Source: Clostridia bacterium
Lineage (GTDB): Bacteria > Bacillota > Clostridia > Oscillospirales > Acutalibacteraceae
Length of the DNA: 64,000 nt
NCBI GenBank assembly: GCA_900755895.1
Contig: CAAEIG010000125.1
Location: 1-64,000, forward strand
Direction: 5' to 3'
Under the pieces are notes generated by a model. It was not told the origin of the DNA. It did not search any database and saw only the letters and a list, made by a program, of their open reading frames with translations. The translations under genes and the position numbers were made by a program. Below are positions 58,876 to 64,000 of the stretch, in pieces; the first letter of the stretch is position 1; every line of letters begins with the position of its first letter.

Positions 58876-60309
58876 ATGGCGAGAGATGTTTACGAGTCCC
58901 CCTTGTCCGCCCGGTACGCGGATAAGGAAATGAAATACCTGTTTTCCCCGGATATGAAATTCCGCACCTGGCGGAAGCTGTGGATCGCCCTGGCGGAGGC
59001 TGAGATGGAGCTGGGCCTGCCGGTGACCCAGGCGCAGATCGACGAGCTGAAGGCCCACGCCGACGACATCAACTATGAGGTTGCTCAAGAGCGGGAGAAG
59101 ATCGTCCGCCACGATGTGATGAGCCACGTCTATGCCTACGGCCAGCAGTGCCCCGGCGCCGCCGGGATCATCCATCTGGGGGCCACCTCCTGCTATGTGG
59201 GCGACAACACCGATATCATCATTATGACGGAGGCCCTCAAGCTTATTCGCAACAAGATTGTGGGCGCTGTGCGGGTGCTGTCCCGTTTTGCGGAAGAGTA
59301 CAAAGACCTGCCCACTCTGGCTTTCACTCATTTCCAGCCTGCCCAGCCCACCACCGTGGGCAAGCGCGCCACCCTGTGGATCCAGGACCTGCTGATGGAC
59401 CTGGAGGACGTGGAGTACCAGCTTTCCAAGGCAAAGCTGTTGGGTTCCAAGGGCACCACCGGTACCCAGGCCAGCTTCCTGGAGCTGTTTGAGGGCGACC
59501 ACGAAAAGTGCCGGGAGCTGGACCGGAAGATTGCCCAGAAGATGGGCTATCAGGAGTGCTTTGCCGTCTCCGGCCAGACCTACTCCCGGAAGCTGGACAG
59601 CCAGATGCTGAACATCCTCTCGGGCATTGCCCAGAGTGCAGCCAAGTTCTCCAACGACATCCGGCTGCTGCAGCATTTGAAAGAGGTGGAGGAACCCTTC
59701 GAAAAGGGCCAGATCGGGTCCTCTGCTATGGCCTATAAGCGCAATCCCATGCGCAGCGAGCGTATTGCCTCCCTGGCTCGTTATGTCATTGCCGACGCTG
59801 TGAACCCCGCCATGACTATGGCTGCCCAGTGGTTCGAGCGCACCCTGGACGACTCTGCCAATAAGCGTATCAGCGTGCCGGAGGCGTTCTTGGCGGTGGA
59901 CGGCATTTTGAATCTGTATCAGAACGTGGCGGACGGCTTGGTGGTGTATCCCAAGGTGATCCGGCAGCATATGCTTCGCGAGCTGCCCTTTATGGCCACG
60001 GAGAACATCATGATGGACGCAGTCAAGCGGGGCGGCAACCGCCAGGAGCTTCACGAGCGGATCCGGGTGCACTCCATGGAGGCAGCCCGGGTGGTGAAGG
60101 AGCAGGGCGGCGAGAACGACCTGTTGTCCCGGATTGCAGGGGATCCCATGTTTGGGGTCACCCTGGAGGAGCTTCACGACATTGTGAAGCCCGAAAAGTA
60201 CGTTGGACGCGCACCGGAACAGACTGCCCAGTTCCTTGCGGAAGTGGTGGCCCCGGTGTTGGAAACTTATCAGGACGTGGCGGAGGACACTGCGGAGATC
60301 ACCGTGTGA
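58876..60309 (+). CDS. purB: Adenylosuccinate lyase
   Basis: A 477-residue fumarase-superfamily lyase acting twice in purine synthesis: SAICAR to AICAR and adenylosuccinate to AMP. Signature GSSAMAYKRNPMRSERI (about residue 290) with the mobile catalytic loop; HLGATSCYVGDNTD near 95. ATG 58876 follows AAAGAAAGGG; 44 bases separate it from purA, so both AMP-branch genes form one unit. Confidence 0.95.
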   Translation: MARDVYESPLSARYADKEMKYLFSPDMKFRTWRKLWIALAEAEMELGLPVTQAQIDELKAHADDINYEVAQEREKIVRHDVMSHVYAYGQQCPGAAGIIHLGATSCYVGDNTDIIIMTEALKLIRNKIVGAVRVLSRFAEEYKDLPTLAFTHFQPAQPTTVGKRATLWIQDLLMDLEDVEYQLSKAKLLGSKGTTGTQASFLELFEGDHEKCRELDRKIAQKMGYQECFAVSGQTYSRKLDSQMLNILSGIAQSAAKFSNDIRLLQHLKEVEEPFEKGQIGSSAMAYKRNPMRSERIASLARYVIADAVNPAMTMAAQWFERTLDDSANKRISVPEAFLAVDGILNLYQNVADGLVVYPKVIRQHMLRELPFMATENIMMDAVKRGGNRQELHERIRVHSMEAARVVKEQGGENDLLSRIAGDPMFGVTLEELHDIVKPEKYVGRAPEQTAQFLAEVVAPVLETYQDVAEDTAEITV

Positions 60310-60353
60310 GCCGCGCAAACTCAAACAATCAATTGAGAAAGGCATGAAGACTT

Positions 60354-61634
60354 ATGGTTAAAGCGATCGTAGGCGCCTGCTGGGGCGACGAGGGCAAGGG
60401 GAAGATCACCGACGTGTTGGCGGAGGATTCCGACATTGTTGTGCGGTTCCAAGGCGGCAGCAACGCCGGACACACCATCATCAATGAGTACGGCAAATTT
60501 GCCCTGCATCAGCTGCCCTCCGGTGTGTTCCGTCAGAACATCACAAACATCATTGGCAACGGCGTGGCCCTCTCTGTGGAGAACTTTCTGAAGGAGGTCC
60601 AGGACCTGGTGGATCGGGGCGTGCCCATGCCCAAGCTGCTGGTCTCTGACCGCTGCCAGGTGGTCATGCCCTATCACAAGGAGCTGGACGGTATGGAAGA
60701 GGCTCGCTTGGCAGCCAAGTCCTTTGGCTCCACCAAGTCGGGCATTGCCCCCTTCTATTCTGACAAGTATGCCAAGATCGGCTTCCAGATCAGCGATCTG
60801 TTTGACGACAAGGATTCCATCATGGACCGGATCGATCATGTTCTGGGCCTGAAGAATGTGCTTTATACCGAGCTGTACCACCAGAAGCCTCTGGATCGGG
60901 ACGAGATCTATGCCAAGCTGATGGAGTACAAAGAGGCCCTCGCCCCCTATGTGGCGGATACCACCACTCTGCTGCACAATGCAGTGAAAGAGGGCAAGAC
61001 CGTCCTGCTGGAGGGTCAGTTGGGCTCTCTGAAGGACCCTGACCTGGGCATCTATCCCATGGTCACCTCCTCTTCTCCCTTGGCTGGTTACGGCGCAGTG
61101 GGTGCCGGCGGCATCCCGCCTTACGCCATCCAGGAGATCGTCACCGTTGTGAAGGCTTACTCCAGCGCTGTGGGCGCCGGCGAGTTTATCAGCGAGATCT
61201 TCGGCGAAGAGGCCGATGAGCTGCGGCGCCGGGGCGGCGACGGCGGCGAGTACGGCGCTACCACCGGCCGTCCCAGAAGAATGGGTTGGCTGGACCTGGT
61301 GGCTGCCCGCTACGGCTGCATGGTGCAGGGCACCACTGCAGTGGCCTTCACCGTGTTGGACGCTCTGGGCTATCTGGATGAGATCCCCGTGTGCGTGGGC
61401 TATGAGCTGGACGGCAAGCGCATTGACAACTTCCCGCCCACGGCACAGCTGAAGCGCTGCAAGCCCATTTTGGAGGTTCTGCCCGGCTGGAAGTGCGACA
61501 TCGGCGGCATCAAGAAATATGAGGATCTGCCTGAGAACGCTCGGAAGTACGTGGAATTTGCCGAGAAGGAGATCGGGGTGCCCATCACCATGGTGTCCAA
61601 CGGTCCCGCTCGGGATGACATCATTTACCGCTAA
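60354..61634 (+). CDS. purA: Adenylosuccinate synthetase
   Basis: A 426-residue PurA: GACWGDEGKGKITD at the N terminus (GTP site), GGSNAGHTI, EGQLGSLKDPDLGIYP and GATTGRPRRMGWLDLV. It condenses IMP and aspartate with GTP; PurB then releases AMP. Start ATG follows GAGAAAGG. Terminator after. Confidence 0.97.
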   Translation: MVKAIVGACWGDEGKGKITDVLAEDSDIVVRFQGGSNAGHTIINEYGKFALHQLPSGVFRQNITNIIGNGVALSVENFLKEVQDLVDRGVPMPKLLVSDRCQVVMPYHKELDGMEEARLAAKSFGSTKSGIAPFYSDKYAKIGFQISDLFDDKDSIMDRIDHVLGLKNVLYTELYHQKPLDRDEIYAKLMEYKEALAPYVADTTTLLHNAVKEGKTVLLEGQLGSLKDPDLGIYPMVTSSSPLAGYGAVGAGGIPPYAIQEIVTVVKAYSSAVGAGEFISEIFGEEADELRRRGGDGGEYGATTGRPRRMGWLDLVAARYGCMVQGTTAVAFTVLDALGYLDEIPVCVGYELDGKRIDNFPPTAQLKRCKPILEVLPGWKCDIGGIKKYEDLPENARKYVEFAEKEIGVPITMVSNGPARDDIIYR

Positions 61635-61642
61635 AAAAATTA

Positions 61643-61676
61643 GCGCCGCTGTCTGCGGACGGCGGCGCATATTTTT
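61643..61676 (+). terminator. Terminator of purB-purA
   Basis: GCGCCGCTGTC (61643-61653) / GACGGCGGCGC (61658-61668, one wobble), loop TGCG, then ATATTTTT. Confidence 0.88.
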
Positions 61677-61745
61677 CCCCTGGCTTTCCTAAGATAGGGG
61701 AGAGGGAACCTCCCTGGGAAAGCGCCATGAAAGGAGTAGACGTAT

Positions 61746-63575
61746 ATGTGTGGCATCGTAGGATATATTGGCGAGGAGCAGGCGGCACCCATTTTGCTGG
61801 GGGGCCTGCAGAAACTGGAGTACCGGGGGTACGACTCTGCAGGAGTCGCCGTCTATAATGACACGGGGCTTCACGTGGTCAAGTCCAAAGGGCGCCTGAG
61901 CGTTCTGGACGGCATTCTGCAGGGGGGAAGGATCCTGCCCGGCACGGTGGGTATCGGTCACACCCGTTGGGCCACCCACGGCGCACCCAGCGATGTGAAT
62001 TCCCATCCCCAGGTCAGTGACGGGGGCAAGTTTGCCGTGGTGCATAACGGCATCATCGAGAATTACCTGTATCTGAAAAACCATCTGATTCGCCGGGGTG
62101 TTGAGTTTGTCTCCGATACGGACACCGAGGTGGTGGCCCAGATGTTGGAATACTACTACAAGGGCGATGTGCTGGAGGCCATCGCCAAGGTGATTTCCAA
62201 AGTGGAGGGCAGCTATGCTCTGGGCATCATCTGTGCAGACTGCCCGGAGAAGCTCTTTGCGGTGCGCAAGGATAGCCCCCTGATTATCGGCGTGGGCAAG
62301 GGTGAGAACTACATCGCGTCTGACGTGCCGGCTATTCTCTCCCGCACTCGGGATATCTACCGCCTGAAGGACCGGGAAGTGGCGGTGCTCACTCGGGATT
62401 CCATCGACTTTTTCAACGGGGACCTGGAACCCATCCAAAAGGAGTCTGAGCGGATCCAGTGGGATATCTCTGCCGCAGAGAAGGGCGGCTATGAGCACTT
62501 CATGATGAAGGAGATCTGTGAGCAGCCCGAGGCACTGCGCAAGACCATCTCCCCCCGTATCCGGGACGGCAAGATAGTTTTGGACGACGTGACCTTGACC
62601 CGTGAACAGATCCAGGATTTGAAGAAAGTGTTCATCGTGGCCTGCGGTACCTCCTATCATGTGGGCGTGGTGGCCAAGTACGCCTTTGAGCGGCTGTTGA
62701 AGATCCCGCTGGAGGTGGACGTGGCTTCCGAGTTCCGCTATCGGGATCCCATTCTGGACGATAAGACCCTGGTGATCATCATCAGCCAGTCCGGCGAGAC
62801 GGCGGATACCCTGGCTGCTCTGCGCATGGCCAAGGAGCGTGGCTGCCGGATCCTGTCCATTGTCAACGTGGTAGGCAGCACCATCGCCAATGAGAGCGAT
62901 GATGTGCTGTACACCTGGGCTGGCCCTGAGATTGCCGTGGCCTCCACCAAGGCATACAGCACGCAGCTGGCGGTGATCTATCTGATTGCCTTGTATATGG
63001 CGGATCAGTTAGGGACGGTACCCCAGGAGGAAATGGATCAGTACCTGGCAGATCTGCAGCGCCTACCGGATTTGGCTGAGGCGTGTCTGGCGGATAAAAA
63101 GACCATCCAGTACTTTGCCTCTCAGTACTTCAATGCCCACGACATGTATTTTATCGGCCGGAACGTGGACTATGCTGCCAGTCTGGAAGCCAGTCTGAAG
63201 CTGAAGGAGATTTCTTATATTCACTCAGAGGCGTACACTGCCGGCGAGTTGAAGCATGGTCCCATCTCCCTGATTGAGGATGGCACTCTGGTGATTGCCA
63301 TTTCCACCTATGAAAAGCTGTTTGACAAGATGATGTCCAATGTCCGAGAGGTGAAAGCCCGGGGAGCCGTGGTGCTGGGGATCACTGTCCGTGGCCGTGA
63401 GGACGCTCTGAAGCAGGAGACGGATTATCAGTTCTGTGTGCCTAAGATCACAGATTTCATGTTGCCCAGCCTGAGCATTCTGCCCCTGCAGCTGTTTGCC
63501 TACTATGTGGCCAGCATGAAGGGCTGCGACATCGACAAGCCCCGGAACCTGGCGAAGTCTGTCACTGTGGAATAA
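61746..63575 (+). CDS. glmS: Glutamine-fructose-6-phosphate aminotransferase
   Basis: A 609-residue GlmS that makes glucosamine-6-phosphate, the entry to wall amino sugars. The glutaminase domain starts MCGIVGYIG with N-terminal Cys as nucleophile and has HTRWATHG; two SIS domains follow (VACGTSYHVGVVAKY, ISQSGETADTLAA) and the C-terminal KPRNLAKSVTVE is typical. The GAAAGGAG at 61729-61736 precedes the ATG. Only about 70 bases lie between the purA terminator and the start, too short for a glmS ribozyme, and none is seen. Confidence 0.97.
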   Translation: MCGIVGYIGEEQAAPILLGGLQKLEYRGYDSAGVAVYNDTGLHVVKSKGRLSVLDGILQGGRILPGTVGIGHTRWATHGAPSDVNSHPQVSDGGKFAVVHNGIIENYLYLKNHLIRRGVEFVSDTDTEVVAQMLEYYYKGDVLEAIAKVISKVEGSYALGIICADCPEKLFAVRKDSPLIIGVGKGENYIASDVPAILSRTRDIYRLKDREVAVLTRDSIDFFNGDLEPIQKESERIQWDISAAEKGGYEHFMMKEICEQPEALRKTISPRIRDGKIVLDDVTLTREQIQDLKKVFIVACGTSYHVGVVAKYAFERLLKIPLEVDVASEFRYRDPILDDKTLVIIISQSGETADTLAALRMAKERGCRILSIVNVVGSTIANESDDVLYTWAGPEIAVASTKAYSTQLAVIYLIALYMADQLGTVPQEEMDQYLADLQRLPDLAEACLADKKTIQYFASQYFNAHDMYFIGRNVDYAASLEASLKLKEISYIHSEAYTAGELKHGPISLIEDGTLVIAISTYEKLFDKMMSNVREVKARGAVVLGITVRGREDALKQETDYQFCVPKITDFMLPSLSILPLQLFAYYVASMKGCDIDKPRNLAKSVTVE

Positions 63576-63584
63576 TTCTTTTGG

Positions 63585-63616
63585 AAAAGCTCGGGAGACC
63601 GGGCTTTTCTTTTGTT
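63585..63616 (+). terminator. Terminator of glmS
   Basis: AAAAGCTCGG (63585-63594) / CCGGGCTTTT (63599-63608, one wobble), loop GAGA, then CTTTTGTT. Confidence 0.85.
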
Positions 63617-63663
63617 GGAACCGTGGGAAAGAACTTTGGAAAAAAGCTTGAAAGGGAACAGAT

Positions 63664-64000
63664 ATGGATGCAATACGCAAAGCGGAGGTAAGGGATGTCT
63701 CCCGTTTGGCTGAGATTTTGATTTTTACAAAACGGGTTCATTATAGAGAGATTTTCCACAATGATTTCGTATCCTTTGGAGAGATGCAGGTGCTTCCCCT
63801 GGCCCAAGAATACTTGGAGGATCCTGAGAAGTTGGAACACATCTGGGTGTATGACGATGGGTTTGTAAAAGGGCTAATCCATGTAGAAGGCCGAGAAGTG
63901 CAGGAATTGTATGTGGACTGTTTCTTTCAGGGTCAGGGAATTGGAGGCAAGCTCCTAGAGTTTGCCGTAAATCGGTGGAACGTCAATCAGCTGTATGTTC
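63664..64000 (+). CDS. GNAT acetyltransferase, N-terminal part (3' end outside window)
   Basis: An open frame from ATG 63664 to the window end gives 112 residues of a GCN5-related N-acetyltransferase. It starts DAIRKAEVRDVSRLAEIL, and the acetyl-CoA binding motif A is VDCFFQGQGIGGKLLEFAV (Q-x-x-G-x-G). GAAAGGGAA lies about 7 bases upstream. Substrate unknown. The gene is visibly more AT-rich than its neighbours. It has no clear promoter after the glmS terminator. Confidence 0.85.
   Translation, partial: MDAIRKAEVRDVSRLAEILIFTKRVHYREIFHNDFVSFGEMQVLPLAQEYLEDPEKLEHIWVYDDGFVKGLIHVEGREVQELYVDCFFQGQGIGGKLLEFAVNRWNVNQLYV

Noticed and set aside
58657..60345. Minus-strand frame (562 codons) over purB
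   Set aside because: Shadow of purB; covers the purB promoter and has no start signals.

Overview
The window reads as a stretch of chromosome from a GC-rich (roughly 58-60 % by eye) low-GC-phylum bacterium of class Clostridia, most likely an Oscillospiraceae-type gut anaerobe. This is inferred from gene order (infC-rpmI-rplT, dprA-topA-trmFO, plsX-rnc-smc-ftsY, yceD-rpmF, der-plsY), strong AGGAGG ribosome sites, frequent GTG/TTG/ATT starts, PlsX/PlsY lipid genes, ThyX, an AddA nuclease and single-membrane envelope genes. No rRNA, tRNA, CRISPR array, prophage or insertion sequence was seen. Nearly all of the DNA is explained by about 55 protein genes.

Layout. 1-3137: 3' end of addA and a cytoplasmic GH2 beta-mannosidase. 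3182-13086: a long rightward run of information-processing genes (infC, rpmI, rplT, a TrmH methyltransferase, dprA, topA, trmFO, plsX, rnc, a radical-SAM gene), mostly overlapping by 1-8 bases. 13100-23493: smc, ftsY, rdgB, a Cys-rich protein, yhbY, a fused nadD-yqeK, rsfS and leuS. 23542-39713 is the accessory part: a leftward Bce-like ABC exporter, a HAD phosphatase, a GH10-like secreted protein, an XRE-cupin regulator with an acyl-CoA ligase, a polytopic membrane protein, then alpha-L-fucosidase, cutC, a multidomain transglutaminase-like protein, a nitroreductase and an orphan solute-binding lipoprotein. 39803-55683 returns to housekeeping: thyX, tmk, a DJ-1 protein, 5-formyl-THF cyclo-ligase, mltG, a U32 protein, dacF, pgi, a small P-loop protein, yceD-rpmF, a DUF512 protein, der, plsY, murA, a WalJ-like hydrolase and rlmH. 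55734-64000: a lone PTS IIC-like membrane protein and gdhA (both leftward), purB, purA, glmS and the start of a GNAT gene.

How it works together. The core blocks join translation, tRNA/rRNA modification, DNA topology and segregation, wall precursor synthesis (glmS, murA, mltG, dacF), phospholipid initiation (plsX, plsY), one-carbon/thymidylate supply and AMP synthesis (purA, purB). Beta-mannosidase and alpha-fucosidase lack signal peptides, which suggests intracellular trimming of imported oligosaccharides.

Nothing here is clearly a wholly new system. The observations most worth a second look are: an infC gene starting at ATT behind two tandem terminator hairpins; FtsY with its acidic/basic extension at the C terminus; a NadD-YqeK fusion that keeps an internal ribosome site; a three-hairpin element before leuS; three CTTAC boxes spaced exactly 22 bp before the Bce-like exporter; a strong GC-rich hairpin in the long leader of the PTS IIC-like gene; a dyad over the gdhA promoter; and the fucosidase-cutC-transglutaminase cassette whose third protein seems to join an active transglutaminase fold, a degenerate second copy and a thioredoxin-like tail.
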